This document shows, in pieces, positions 33,783-47,570 of a stretch of 64,000 nt of DNA. Location: positions 18,253,041 to 18,317,040 of the forward strand of contig CM055093.1 in NCBI GenBank assembly GCA_029204225.1. Reading direction: 5' to 3'. The DNA comes from Diphasiastrum complanatum (taxonomy: Eukaryota > Streptophyta > Lycopodiopsida > Lycopodiales > Lycopodiaceae). Under the pieces are notes generated by a model. The model saw only the letters and a list, made by a program, of their open reading frames with translations. It made no database searches and was not told the origin of the DNA. Each line of letters starts with the position of its first letter. Position 1 is the stretch's first letter. The position numbers and the translations under genes are program-made.

Positions 33783-34599
33783 AGGCTCTAATACCATGTT
33801 ACAAGTGAAATTTGAGGACCATGCAAAGATCTACAATGACCTCCATGCATGTGAGGTTGCACAAGATGCATCTATGATAGATCAAATCAAGGGCTATCTA
33901 TTAAGCTTTGAATCAAGGCAAGAGCTCATCTACAACAAAAGTTATGATCATCCAAAGACAAGCTAGTTTTTCACATCCACATGGAAAAACTAAGTAAAAT
34001 TCACCATGAGAGGCAAAACCAAGCATGTTTCTCTCGAGTAGAGAGAGAAAATATGCACACATTCGGATAGAGAGAGAATAGACCAATTATATGTGTATGA
34101 GAACCAAAATTGCATTAACTCTCAAGTTGATTTTTTTTTTATTCACAAAGAGAGAGCTCCTCCATATAGTGGTTCGAGATCCAAGAGGAGTAGTAAGCAA
34201 GTAAAATGATTGGATCTCTTACATAGCACCTCTAAATTTGATTGGTCCATTGAGTTGTCATCTCCTACATTGATTGGACCACTTTCTATGCATCTCTCTC
34301 TTGTGATTGGTCACATGACAACATTGCAACATCAAAAGACATGTCACTAGGCCTCTATCATCATCCCAAATGTCAAAGGCCTGCACTACCTCAAGCTAAG
34401 TCAAAGCTAGTTTTGGCATAATCACCTACTTACATATGTACAAGGGGTAAATTTGTCATGGGACCCTCAAACTCAAGATTAATGATCTAAGATGATTATG
34501 CCTACATTCCACACGTGGGAGCATGCTCCACACATGTGAAATTTACATATTTACATGAAATTACAAAATACTCAAGCTAGATTTTGCCTATTCTTCACA
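33783..34599 (-). repeat. Primer site and LTR, same family as the solo LTR
   Basis: GGCTCTAATACCA (33783-33795) is the complement of the iMet primer site with one change. The adjacent segment TGTTACAAGTG...TTCTTCACA (33796-34599, 804 bp) has TG..CA ends and the same right-end motif (CAAGCTAGATTTTGCC) as the 808-bp solo LTR at 24747. It ends exactly where a coding fragment begins, so it inserted into that older sequence. Confidence 0.6.
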
Positions 34600-34844
34600 T
34601 CTTCTATTTTGAAATAGAATTTTGTAATAGACTTGCTAGACTTAATAGGTGGGATAATCTTGACTCATTTAGATATCCATTCAAATACATTGATGATATT
34701 TGCTTGGTTAATGTCCCAAATCCTCTATTATTTGTTGATAACAACATTGTGGCCTCTTCTAATAACCCTTTTTTGATTTATCCTATACAATTCGTAGAAA
34801 TTAAATATGAAACTTGCTGCTTTGCGCAATGTGAATGGGTCTAA
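34600..34844 (+). pseudogene. Reverse transcriptase fragment with YIDD motif, unusual type
   Basis: The open frame reads FEIEFCNRLARLNRWDNLD, FRYPFKYIDDICLVNVPNP and then LIYPIQFVEIKYET. YIDD with a following N-P and an IYP...E-x-K block resembles reverse transcriptases unlike copia (YVDD), gypsy or plant L1. Penelope-like or related elements are possible. Only about 80 codons survive, cut on the left by an LTR insertion. Confidence 0.5.
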
Positions 34845-34999
34845 CAGACCATCTTCTTATGCTTATAAAATTATTTAATCATAGATTTTTCCTTTACTAT
34901 ATATTTGTGATAATCTGAAGGAGGATGCTCTACAAATACAAATAGTAGTCAATGCCTTTTGTCGAAAATGGGTTCAATGAGAGAAGAAATTGTCTCATA

Positions 35000-35686
35000 T
35001 GTGAAAAATTGCCTACATTGGCAAATCTAGCCATGTAGAATATTGTATATTTTGTCAATATTGTTTGTTAGACACCTGAATGGCCAAAGTGCCACTTGTC
35101 AATCCACACCTAATGTAGGTTACCACGAGTCAAGAGGAGTGGTTCTGTCCATTTGGTAGTAAATCCTACTTTGTAGGATCTAGACCATGATTTATGATGA
35201 GATTCCTACCATGCACCTACCAAGCATGACTCTTGGATCTAGGCTAGGGTTTTCACTTTAGGGCAAGAGAGTTGAGTCTACTTTCTGATTACATGCTGGA
35301 TTTTCACCTAACTTTGCAAAGGAAGTGTCTTTTACTATGTATTTCCATTCTCCATAGTGAGGAGATAGAAACTTTTTGGAGCCTCAAGGAGAAACTCGGA
35401 TTTTCTCTCTATGTATTGTGATTGTGATTGATTCCAATGAAAGCCAACTTTGGCACACTTCAAAATCTATCTACAAGCCGTACTACAGCCTGATTTTCAC
35501 ACTTGGGAGCTCGGATTATAGTTTATGATCAAGTTTTTGGTTGTCTCTACTTGTTTTCTATCAAGCTGCTAAACTAGATCTTGTTTTATGTTGACTAGTA
35601 TCCAATAGATTGTTCAACAAGCACACAATCAACCTTGTGGATCATTCAAAGATCCATTTATAGTCCTTAGTACTGTACTTTCAACA
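35000..35686 (+). repeat. 5' LTR of the copia element
   Basis: It matches 40063-40753 almost throughout, with scattered substitutions and small indels (for example GATTCCTACC here against GATTTGTACCTACC in the 3' copy). It ends in ACTTTCAACA directly before the primer site. Confidence 0.9.
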
Positions 35687-35699
35687 TGGTATCAGAGCC
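35687..35699 (+). other. Primer binding site (tRNA-iMet)
   Basis: TGGTATCAGAGCC abuts the 5' LTR. Confidence 0.9.
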
Positions 35700-36319
35700 A
35701 ACTACAAAGCTATTGATCAGTGTTTAAAACTAATCCAATTTTAGCATGTTTTTGGTGCAAAAAGCTAGTATTGGAAGGGCGAGCTGGTATCCTGGAATTG
35801 GTGAGGGAATTTGATCCCAAACTTCTTGTGGATCAAAATCCGTATTGTTCACACGTGTGGGCAACTCTGAACCAGCATTTAAACCCCTATATTCATTGGA
35901 TTACTATAATTTCATCCGGTGTTAGTTTGATGTAATTTTTGGTGCAAATCCTAGAATAAGCTACCAAGATCACTTGCTATTAGTTGGTTTTGGATTTGAT
36001 TCATGATAACAAATTAATCTAGGCTGATTTCAGACCTTCTTAAAGTGGAAAACAGGTCTTGAAAGTACATCAAAGTGATAGAGAGAGATAGAGTCATTCT
36101 ATTGTCCAAAAATAGCCAAGATTGGCAAGATTTGCTTGAGAGTAATTTTCATTTCATCTTATCTTCATTCCAACTTTGTGAGGGAGTGATAGAACTGTGA
36201 TCACAAGTCCATCTCTTGGATTAGAAATCAAATTTGATTGAAACACTACAAGTAAGAAACCTTTGTGAGTTTCAAGTTCGACCAAATCTATATCTTGTGT
36301 GTAGAATTTTACTAGTAAG

Positions 36320-36847
36320 ATGGGATCAGTGGGAGCCTACCTTCTAGAAGCTAGTGAGAGGTTAAATTCTACCAATTATGCTATTTGGAAAGTGAGGATG
36401 GAGTCACTCATGGTGCTCCAGGATCTTTATGAGTTTCTAATTGATGATGAAGATGAACCTCTAGGTGCACAGGAATTAGTGAGATACAAGAAGAGGTCTA
36501 GGCTTGCACTTCACTGTATTAAGATGAATGTAAGCAATGATCTTTTGAGGGAAGTATCATCATGTAAAAGTGCTAAATAGGCTTGGGAATCTTTAAAATC
36601 AATCTATCAGTCTAGTAACACTTCGAGGGTTCTCATGCTTAGGAATCAGATTCTACAAAGCATGAAGAGGAGTTATGAGAGTGCACAGGATTATGTGCTC
36701 AGAATCAAGTCTCTCAATAGGGAGTTATCTTCCATTGGAGAGAAGATTCAAGATGGTGAGCTTGTTCAGATTGTCCTTAATGGTCTAGGGAGTGACTTTT
36801 CAAATTTGGCCAAAGCTTTGCAATCCAAGACATTTTGCCCACTATAG
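36320..36847 (+). pseudogene. Copia Gag N-terminal part
   Basis: It starts MGSVGAYLLEASERLNSTNY, then NYAIWKVRMESLMVLQDLYE, interrupted by TAG at 36578 (a K-*-AWES context, so CAG or TGG was likely), then RSYESAQDYVLRIKSLNREL and GLGSDF. This is the UBN2-type Gag core. A frameshift at the end joins it to the next frame. Confidence 0.8.
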
Positions 36848-38805
36848 AAAAGTTTCATAGTGTATTAGTGGCTGAAGAGTGTAGGATGATGCATACCAAT
36901 GCAGGAATGAATGCTATTTCTCTGCAGGATGGCGATGAGAAAGCTAATTTCTCATTCAAAGGCAAGAAGAAGACCAATGGCAAGAAGAAGCACTTCAAGG
37001 AGACCAAGGAGGAGGAGGAGGCTTCAAGCTCAAAGGGCAAGATCAAAGACAAGTCCAAGTACAAATGTTTTTTCTGTGAAAAGAAAGGACATTTTGCATC
37101 AGAATGTCTCAAGAAGAAGAAGGCACAAGAGAGCAAACAAAGCAACATTGCACATCAGGAGGAGGAGGATGAAGAAGAGTCATCCTTGATGGTTTCCAAC
37201 AAACCACCATCATCCAAGTGCAACACCAATGATTCTTGGTGGATTGATAGTGGGGCAAGATCCCACATGACATATCAAAAGGAAATTTTCTCCACTTTAC
37301 TTTCTTACAATGATTTACATAGATCAATCTATACTACAAGTAGTCAAGAATGTAAGATAAGTGGAATAGGAACCATTCCATTGTATGTTGGATCATCGAA
37401 AAGGATGAGTCTTGAGAATGTTCTTTATGTTTCTAAATCAACCAAGAATTTGCTTAGTTTTGGCCAATTAATGGATAATGGCCTTGATGTACAATTTAAG
37501 CATGGAGTTTGTTCCATCCTTAGAAATGATGAATGTATAGCCAAAGGCTTTAAGCAAGGTAGATTGTTTAAGCTTGATGCTAATATTGTAGTGGAGAGTG
37601 TTAACTTGGAAAAGGTGGACTTATCAAAGGTGGAACTATGGCACAGAAGGTTGGGACACCCCAACTTCAAAGCCATGGAATCTATGGTTGCAAAGGAGCT
37701 TGCAGTTGGACTCCCCAAGCATTTGTCAAAGTGTGGGAAGATATGTGAAACATGCAGCCTCTCAAAGGCTCACAAACTACCCTTCTCAAGATCTACATCA
37801 AGATCAAGCTCTCCTCTTGAACTCATCCACTCGGATGTTCATAGCTTTTCACATGAGTCTAATGGTGGTGCCAAATATTATGTAATCTTCATTGATGACT
37901 ATTCTAGATATTGTTGGATTTACCTCTTGTATAGCAAAGCTATGGTGTTTGATTCTTTTGTAAACTTCAAGACTTTGGTAGAAAATCAACTTAGTACCAA
38001 GATTAAGGTATTAAGGAGTGATAATGGAGGTGAATATATCTCCAATAAGTTGATTGACTTTTGTAGTTCTAATGGCATAAAGAGAGAGTTGTCATGTCCA
38101 TACACCCCTCAACAAAATGGAGTGAGTGAGAGGAGAAATAGATCTCTTTGTGAGTGTGCTAAGTCCTTAAGGCTAGATGCTTCTCTATCCAAACCATTTA
38201 AGGGTAAGGCAATAACTTGTGCTAATTATTTGTGCAATAGATTGCCTAACCAAGCCATTGGAGGAATCACACCATTTGAAGCTCTATTTGGAGAGAAGCC
38301 CAATCTCAAGGATCTCAAAGTTTTTGAATCCACTTGCTATGTACACCAATCCTTAGATACAAGGAAGAAGGATGATGCAACCTCCATCAAAGGCATCTTT
38401 GTGGGATATGGTGAGAATAGCAAAGGATATAGAGTCTTCAATCCCATCACTAGCAAGGTGATAGTGAGTAGGGATGTTATTTTTTATGAAGGACATGCTT
38501 GTGATTTGGATGATAATGCTACTAATCATCTTGATGCCAAGGATCATGCTAGGATGGAGGAGGAGCTTCCAAGTGAAGAAGAACTTGAGGATCCACCTCA
38601 AGATGCAAGAACTCCAAGAAGATTTACAAGGGCAAGGTCCAAGCCATTGAGGCTCACCTATGATGGTCAAGGTGATCAAAGGGAAGGCTCATCATCTTTC
38701 ACATATTACACCTTTCTTACTTCAATGTTAGATGAGCCAACATCAAAGGCATTGATTATGATGAGACTTTTGCTCCTGTGGCTAAGCTTGTTACTATTAG
38801 GTTGA
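36835..38805 (+). pseudogene. Copia Gag zinc knuckle, protease and integrase
   Basis: A 656-codon open frame. Near residue 80 lies the zinc knuckle CFFCEKKGHFASEC (CX2CX4HX4C). Near residue 135 is the protease site WWIDSGARSHMT. The GAG-pre-integrase block LWHRRLGHPNFKAM follows. The integrase core has HSDVHSF, DYSRYCWIYLL, LRSDNGGEYIS and QQNGVSERRNRS, so all three acidic residues are visible. The C-terminal GIFVGYGENSKGYRVFNP block is intact. At the end the frame runs into shifted reverse-transcriptase DNA, so the last 20 residues or so are not authentic. These domains look intact; the polyprotein as a whole is broken. Confidence 0.9.
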
Positions 38806-40093
38806 TCATTAGTCTTGCTACAACCTTCAAATGGGAGCTATTCCAACTTGATTTCACAAATGCATTACTCAATGGTTATTTGGAGGAAGAGATCTACATG
38901 AGGCAACCCGAGGGCTTCATCAAGGCAAAGCATGAAGGGAAGGTGTGTTTCTTGAAGAAGAGCCTTTATGGGCTCAAACAAGCACCTAGAGCATGGTACT
39001 CTAGGCTAAGCTCTTTTCTCATTTCCATCAATTTTGTAATGAGTGCCTATGATCCATCATTGTACATAAAATTTTATGATGGCAAGATCATTATACTTGT
39101 TTTGTATGTACATGACATTATCTTGAGTGGTAATGATCTAGATGGAATTAGAGATGTGCTTTGGCAAAAAAGTTTAAGATGGTAGATATCGACCTATTAA
39201 GTTTCATTCTTGGAATAGAGGTTATTAGAGGATGTGATTTACCTTTATTTGTCAATATAAATATTACATTTATCCTAGATGGATTTGGAATGAAGAATTG
39301 TAAAGGCATTGAGACACCAATGGAGCAACATGTAAAAGCATCTATTGAAGCATCCTTTGAGGACATCACATTATATAGAAGGCTTATTGGCTCCTTGATT
39401 TATTTAACTATAACTAGACCTTATCTTAGTTATAGTGTTGGAAAGTTAAGCCAATTCATGCAAAGTACTCTAGTTTCACATTGGAAGATGGCCAAAAGAG
39501 TTCTTAGATACATTTCATCTACTAAGAATTTTGGCATTTTGTATAGAGGGACTAATCTTGGCTTAAGAGCCTATAGTGACTCGAATTTTGCAGGTGACAA
39601 AGTGGATAGAAGATCAACAAGTGCTTTTTCCACCTTTCTATGTGATGGAGTAGTATCATGGCTTTCCGAAAAGCAAGATACCATCTCCTTATCTTCCATA
39701 TAATCCGAGTACAAGGCCTTGACATCAACATGCAAGGAGGTCTTGTGGCTCAAAAGGCTATTGGTGGAGCTTCATGTCATGGAGGAGGAGATTCCTATCA
39801 TCTATTGTGACAACCAATCAGCCCAATCACTTGCAACTAATCCTACATTCCATTCAAGGAGCAAACACATCGAGATTGCTCATCATTTTGTGAGGAAGAA
39901 AGTGCAAGCCAAAGTGATCAAGCTCCAACATGTGTCATCATCAAGTTGCTTGGCTGATTTGTTTACTAAATCTTTACCTAAAGATTCATTTGTCAAGCTT
40001 AGATCTTCAATTGGAGTGATTGATAAAGTATTGTTGTTTCCAAGGCTAGATTTGAGGAGGAGTGTGAAAAATTGCCTACATTGGCAAATCTAG
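38754..40093 (+). pseudogene. Copia reverse transcriptase and RNase H
   Basis: It begins DYDETFAPVAKLVTIR, so the preceding fingers segment (about 60 codons in other copia elements) is deleted. It continues FQLDFTNALLNGYLEEEIYM and KSLYGLKQAPRAWY. The polymerase site reads YVHD instead of YVDD, which would abolish activity. RNase H has LRAYSDSNFAGD, IPIIYCDNQSAQSLA and RSKHIEIAHHFVR, with stops near 39700. It ends ADLFTKSLPKDSF. Confidence 0.85.
40051..40062 (+). other. Polypurine tract
   Basis: TTGAGGAGGAG immediately precedes the 3' LTR, the usual plus-strand primer. Confidence 0.75.
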
Positions 40094-40753
40094 CCATGTA
40101 GAATATTGCATATTTTGTCAATATTTTTTGTTCAACACTTGAATGGCCAAAGTGCCACTTGTCATTTCACACCTAATGTAGGTTACCACGAGTCAAGAGG
40201 AGTGGCTGTGTCCATTTGGTAGTGATTCCTACTTTGTAGGATCTAGACCATGATTTATGATGAGATTTGTACCTACCATGCACCTACCAAGCGTGACTCT
40301 TGGATCTAGGCTAGGGTTTTCACTTTAGGGCAAGAGAGTTGAGTCTAGTTCCTTATTACATGCTGGATTTTCACCTAACTTTGCAAAGGAAGTGTCTTTT
40401 ACTATGTATTTCCATTCTCCATAGTGAGGAGATAGAAACTTTTTGGAGCCTCAAGGAGAAACTTGGATTTTCTCTCTATGTATTGTGATTGTGATTGATT
40501 CCAATGAAACCCAGCTTTGGAACACGTCAAACTCTGTCTACAGACCGTAGTACAGCCTGATTTTCACACGTGGGAACTCGGATTATAGTTTATGATCAAG
40601 TTTTTGGTTGTCTCTACTTGTTTTCTATCAAGCTGCTAAACTAGCTCTTGTTTTCTGTTGACGAGTATCTGATAGATTGTTCAACAAGCGCACAATCAAC
40701 CTTGTGGATCATTCAAAGATCCATTTATGGTCCTTAGTACTATACTTTCAACA
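40063..40753 (+). repeat. 3' LTR of the copia element
   Basis: It begins TGTGAAAAATTGCC, ends TTTCAACA and is the partner of 35000-35686. Confidence 0.9.
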
Positions 40754-42690
<1,937 letters not shown>

Positions 42691-42694
42691 AATT

Positions 42695-42808
42695 GGTATA
42701 TCCAAAATTTCAAAGATGAAGATTCCGGACGTGCGTCGCGCGTCCGGACGTTGATGAAGGGTTTGGGCACGAACGTGCGTCCGGATACGTCCCCCTCTTT
42801 TTTTTTCA

Positions 42809-42861
<53 letters not shown>

Positions 42862-42975
42862 TAAAAAAAGGGGGCACACCCGGGTCCACGTCCAGGACCC
42901 GTCCGGGTCCGGATGCGGACGGGAAAAGGCCGCGTCTGGCCCGGACCCTCATATATTTGGATATTTGAGAACCCT
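42695..42975. repeat. GC-rich MITE-like repeat around a (TA)n tract
   Basis: TATATCCAAAAT on the left (near 42697) is mirrored by ATATTTGGATAT on the right (near 42955). Inside are repeated GTCCGGAC-type motifs on both sides of a pure (TA)n run (42812-42858). The composition is far more GC-rich than the flanks, and the motif family recurs at 46366-46545. It is probably a small non-autonomous DNA element. Confidence 0.45.
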
Positions 42976-44640
42976 AAACTTGATGCAAGTTAAAAAGAAA
43001 ATAGGGCCTTTGACATCCCTCAAAGTCCAATCATAACAAATAAAACTTATGTCCACCACTTGAACACATCGTCGGAGAGGCCCAGTGTAGAAGACTCACT
43101 CGAACCAGTCGTTCAAATTTTTCCTTTGTTTTTGTTGTTCTGCTTCTAGCTTGACCTAGGCTTTGGCTACACAAGCCGTTTTTCCTGAATTACTGCGGGT
43201 GTGCTCCTTTATGAATCAGAATTGCAGCACTGGTACGATTTATACTTATAGTTGCAGCACTCGGTTACCTTTTTCATTAACTCCTTTAAGAATCAGAACG
43301 CTATTCTCCATTTTCTATTGGACATGCTCTTTGTTCTTTAGCGCTTACTGTAACATCAGCTTCACTTATCCAGACTCTTGTGGGGAATACCACTAGTTTC
43401 AAGGCTTAGTCCTTCCTGGTTTCCCTTGGCAGTGATCACATTGAGTCCCTACAAGAACATTATTTCACAAACACTTCAATCGGGCTCAGAGAGTCTTCTA
43501 TCCTTGCGGGTCAAAGTATCATCATTTATTCCTTCACATTGACATAAGGGGTGTGTGAAAATTAGTTGAAAAGTTCTAAGAATCTCCTTATCATTTCTTT
43601 ATTAGTGAATCATCAGAAGCATTGCAGTTTATTGGGGATCACGTGCTGACACACTTTCAAGATTAGAGTGCAAGCAACATAGAAAGGCAAACCACCTCAA
43701 AAAAATTTGGGACTCATTCGGTGCTTACACGACAATATATATAAGTTATTGGATATTTGAAAATCACATCCATGAGCTCAAGTAAAAGCTACTCAAACCA
43801 AACGCACACAAGAATTTGATTGGAGAGGGCTCCCAATGCTAGAAAACGAACTTTTGAAATAGTGTTGATTCATGCACTGTGGTGCTGAAGAACAACAAGA
43901 TGATTGTTTGTGGACATCTGAAAGGCTTGGCTGTACTCAATGAATGTGATTGCTGTATTTGATCAGCTATAAGACACATGAACTTTCTAAAAAAGCTTGT
44001 AGGGTTTTTTACCATCAAGTAATCACGTGATAAACTTTTCCAGCAAAAGCATTCTCACAAATCTGAAAGAAGTGTGACCTGACGGGGAAATTTTCCTTTG
44101 AAAAGGTAACATGCTCCCTCCCAAAGTGCAGCTTTGCTCTGCAAGGCCTCTGTTACATGTAACACTAGCCATAAAGGAAAAACATTTCAAAAGGGAGTTC
44201 ACCCAGTAGCATACTTATATTTATCAAGCTCACTATCATGTGTCTAGAGTACAAGTAGTCAGATGTTCCATTTTGTAACCAAATCAAAATATACATTCTA
44301 AGTAACAAAGAATTCTAAACTCAAATATAGATGAGTCTCATAAAAATCAGCAACCAGTCTGGAAGTATTGAAAACCTGGTTGACATTGAATGGGAGAGAT
44401 TACTTTCTCAACGGTTTAACTACCATTGCCTTACATGTGGAAGAGATTGGAACAGAGATAGGAAATTAAAAAAAATTAGAAACTCCAACAGACGTTAGGC
44501 AACTTTGCTAACGTGAAATCTATAGCATCAATGGACTCCTTTTGATATTATTGTGAACTTCAAAAGTCTTCCCATCCTCAACCTTCCAGCTTTATATAAC
44601 ATTCCTTTACAATATTGCTAAACAATTTGATAGCCACTTA
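42976..44640. other. No gene recognised
   Basis: No conserved domain in six frames. It may include the 3' region of the coiled-coil gene to the right. Confidence 0.35.
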
Positions 44641-44977
44641 AGTTTCATAATAGACCCCTGGCACCTCGATATAAGACTGCCAGCAATAATAAAGGTTCAC
44701 TCATCATCCTTTGGTGACAGACTGAGGGCTTTTGCAAGATTCTGCACCCTCTAAATTTTTTTACGGGCAGCCTTTTTCTCACTTGAATGCAGTTTATTTT
44801 ATCAGTTGGCATGACTGGAAAAGTTGCGATAAATTCAATAATCGTCCAAGTTTTTCTTTCTTGAAAAAGCTGCTCCAATGAACACCAACAGGTCAGCTGT
44901 GGAAACTTATAGTTTATACGCCTTAATAGATTTCCTTTCTGATGAGAAGCATTCCAAGTTTGTTCAAAATACACATT

Positions 44978-45581
44978 CATATTCCCCATGAAAAGAGCTC
45001 TTTAATATAGCAATTTGGCCCTCCTTCTCCATCATCTCCTCTTCTAATTGTTGAACCCTCCATCGCATTCTCTGAGACTCCTTTTTCAACTCAGCTTCTT
45101 CCAGCTCTTTCCCTTCTATCGCTTTTTGCATTGCGCTGTTTTGTGCTCTTGTTTCTGCCATCTGGACTTTACCTCTCAAGCATTCTGCCTCTATTTCTCT
45201 TAACTTATCCTCCAGATTCTTTATAATTGCATTTGAGTGTTTGATTTGATCATCTTGTATATGCTCTTTGTGTTGCACAATATGAAGTGTTGCATGAAGC
45301 TTCTCAATTTCATGTAGCACAGAGTCGTGGCCTTCTATGACTGAGGCTAAATGCAGTGCCTGCAGTTCCATTGCTTCTTCTCGTTGTAAAAGCTCAGATT
45401 GTGCTCGTTTGAGTTTTGATTGATAGTGCCTTTCAAGCACAGTAAAGGAATCTGCTTCATCATCTGTCTCCTTAATTGCTTTATTTGTGATTTCTGTCGG
45501 AACGCTGATCTTGTTATTGCTCAGGGGCCTTTCTTCACTCTTTTGATGAAGCAAGCTCACCTGCTTAGTTAATAAAGTTAC
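44978..45581 (-). CDS. Coiled-coil protein exon, possible host gene
   Basis: On the minus strand a TTTTCAG acceptor is followed by an open frame of about 200 codons with no stop. It starts VTLLTKQVSLLHQKSEERPL, then carries long heptad-rich helices (LERHYQSKLKRAQSELLQRE, LEDKLREIEAECLRGKVQMA, RWRVQQLEEEMMEKEGQIAI). The composition (E, K, Q, L) and regular hydrophobic spacing indicate an extended coiled coil, as in plant cytoskeletal, nuclear-envelope or Golgi tether proteins. The last codons before the stop may be intronic. It has no retrotransposon motif, so it is the best candidate for a host gene or a fragment of one. I cannot name the family. Confidence 0.5.
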
Positions 45582-46365
45582 CTGAAAAGAGTTAAACAGC
45601 CAACGTAAGTAAATTTTCACGAAAATCTTTTCGTCAAAGTCATAAAATCAAGTGAAATGTCTGAGAACCAAACATTTGTGCTAATGAAATGGTAGAAGTC
45701 CTATTCCAAAACCTATATGTTATTGCAGCAATTGGAATGCTAGGCAGGATTCCCAGAGATCTGAACGAACACGTTTTTTTATGAAAGAAATTAAAGCTTG
45801 AGTTTTCTTGGTTTTCTTTTAGGATGTCGGAAAGAAATCCATGGAGGTGAAAAAACAAGTCCACACATTCAAGCAATGTTTCATGGACCTTTTCAAAACG
45901 CCTTTTGGAATGGTTTAAAACAGGAAAGAATCGGCAATCTCGGGAAAGGAACTGTGAATTGGTTTTAGGGTTGTTCTTTTTTGTGGGGATGGGGGTGGGG
46001 GGATTTTAGTTCTATCCTTCCATTATGGCGAAGTGCGTTTTTTAAAGTATTTAGGTTGCAATGTAGATTATAATCAATCTTGAATCTTGACTTTTAATTA
46101 TCTACTTTCAAAAAAGTCCTAAATAGTATTTTACGAGAAGACAACAACCCACACTGCAAAAGATGCGGAGGCTACTACTAAACGCAAATAAAAGAAAGAT
46201 CACCATAGTGACTATGAAACTCAGCAACAACAGCAGGACTTCATCTTCAATTTCATTTTCATTTCCCCTACAATAAAATATCTATACTAACATTAACTTG
46301 GTGCAATTGTCAAAGAGGATGAGATACTATTGACAAAGGCATTGATTGTCTACATCTATAATACA
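45582..46365. other. Probable intron or flank of the coiled-coil gene
   Basis: No domain. A G-rich run (GGGGATGGGGGTGGGGGG) lies near 45985. Upstream exons of the coiled-coil gene were not found. Confidence 0.3.
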
Positions 46366-46545
46366 TGAGGGTTCGGGGCGGACACGGCCTTTTGGCGTCC
46401 GTGTCCGGCGCCCGGACCCGGACGCATCCACCCTTGGACGCGGATGTGTCCACTTTTTTAATTTTTTTTCTTTTTTTAAACGCTGGACGCGTCCAGCGTC
46501 CGGAGTTGGACGCGTCCGGGTCCCAAAACGCATCTGGGACCCAGA
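46366..46545. repeat. GC-rich GTCC/GGAC repeat block
   Basis: Many copies of GTCCGG, GGACGCG and TCCGGCGCCCGGACC in both orientations, like the block at 42.7 kb. Dense inverted short motifs of this kind are typical of subterminal regions of hAT and CACTA elements. A diverged hAT-associated small gene follows at 46749. Confidence 0.45.
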
Positions 46546-46592
46546 CGCATATTTTAAAAAAAAAAAGTTTAGCCCATAAACCCTAAAACGCG

Positions 46593-46595
<3 letters not shown>

Positions 46596-46627
<32 letters not shown>

Positions 46628-46656
46628 CTATTGGGTTTAGGGAGGGAGAGAGAGGG

Positions 46657-46722
<66 letters not shown>
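46596..46722. repeat. Two (AG)n microsatellites
   Basis: Dinucleotide runs at about 46596-46627 and 46660-46722, separated by TATTGGGTTTAGGGAGGG. Confidence 0.9.
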
Positions 46723-46724
<2 letters not shown>

Positions 46725-46748
46725 AAGGGTAGAAGAATCCAGTGGGAG

Positions 46749-47170
46749 ATGGCAGGGTGCACACCAACTGACGTGAGTGTTTGCCTTGTACCTGTTCGCT
46801 TGCAATATAGGCTTCTTTTTTGTTTTTCACAGTTTATTTCCATCGTGGGATTTGGCTTGACGGTCTTCTTTGTGTGCAGACAGAGAAGCTCCCGGAAGAT
46901 GTCCGCCGGCACGACGAACGGCATCGGAAGCAAGAAGCAGAATTTCACGAGCGCTAACGAGAGATAATGGCGTGACTACCGAAGCTGCAGCCACATGCCC
47001 TACAACTCTCGGACCTGCTCCCCCTTACCCCCGTTGGCGAGGGCGAGGAACCACAGCGGATTGGAATTAACTTCACCGCAAAACAACTGGCCATGGTCCG
47101 GGAAAGGGTCCTTTGTCGCCGGGCCAGCCACGAGGCAGAGCGACAAAATAATAATCAACAGTATATTTGA
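46749..47170 (+). pseudogene. hAT-associated small gene, copy D (diverged)
   Basis: The start MAGCTPTD corresponds to MAERIPP(D) of copies A-C. A GTGAGT donor follows, then a 120-bp segment matching the intron of copy B (TTTATTTCCATCGTGG), then exon 2 (KLPEDVRRHDERHRKQEAEF). After frameshifts it reads RIGINFTAKQLAMVRERVL, matching the conserved IGMNFTQRQLIMVRERA block. It is a pseudogene preceded by (AG)n tracts and a GC-rich block. Confidence 0.55.
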
Positions 47171-47389
47171 TATCCTTCTGTTGGTTGTTTGTACCTGAGG
47201 GAAGTAAAACTGCAAGAATGGGCAGTGAAGCCAATTCCTTTTGACAACCTGTATGCAACCAATTCCTTTCCTCAACCTGTATGAAGCCCATAAAACTGTA
47301 GAGAAGAACGTGGTTAAAAGTTTTTTAGATGAAGGGCATTTCCCACGCACAAAGAACACGAGGATACTTCTCCCAAAAAATCTTCTGGT

Positions 47390-47392
<3 letters not shown>

Positions 47393-47432
<40 letters not shown>
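47393..47432. repeat. (GA)n microsatellite
   Basis: A pure run of 20 units. Confidence 0.95.
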
Positions 47433-47435
<3 letters not shown>

Positions 47436-47570
47436 TGTTGTCTGAGGAAAGTTCAGTGCTACACTTTCCAGCCTCCAATGTGATACAACCATTCCAACGA
47501 TGATAGTGGGCTACTAGGACACGACGTATTGCAGCCAGGGTTTAAGGTCTAGGGTCCAGTGATGAAGTTG

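Larger units (their letters stand above)
35000..40753 (+). mobile_element. Complete Ty1/copia retrotransposon with two LTRs
   Basis: LTRs of 687 and 691 bp begin TGTGAAAAATTGCC and end TTTCAACA. Flanking pentamers are TCATA and TTATA (4 of 5 match). Primer site, Gag, protease, integrase, reverse transcriptase, RNase H and polypurine tract follow in copia order. The pol frame is broken and about 60 codons at the start of reverse transcriptase are missing, so the copy is not autonomous. The LTRs are very similar, suggesting a fairly young insertion compared with the other copia relics here. Confidence 0.9.
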
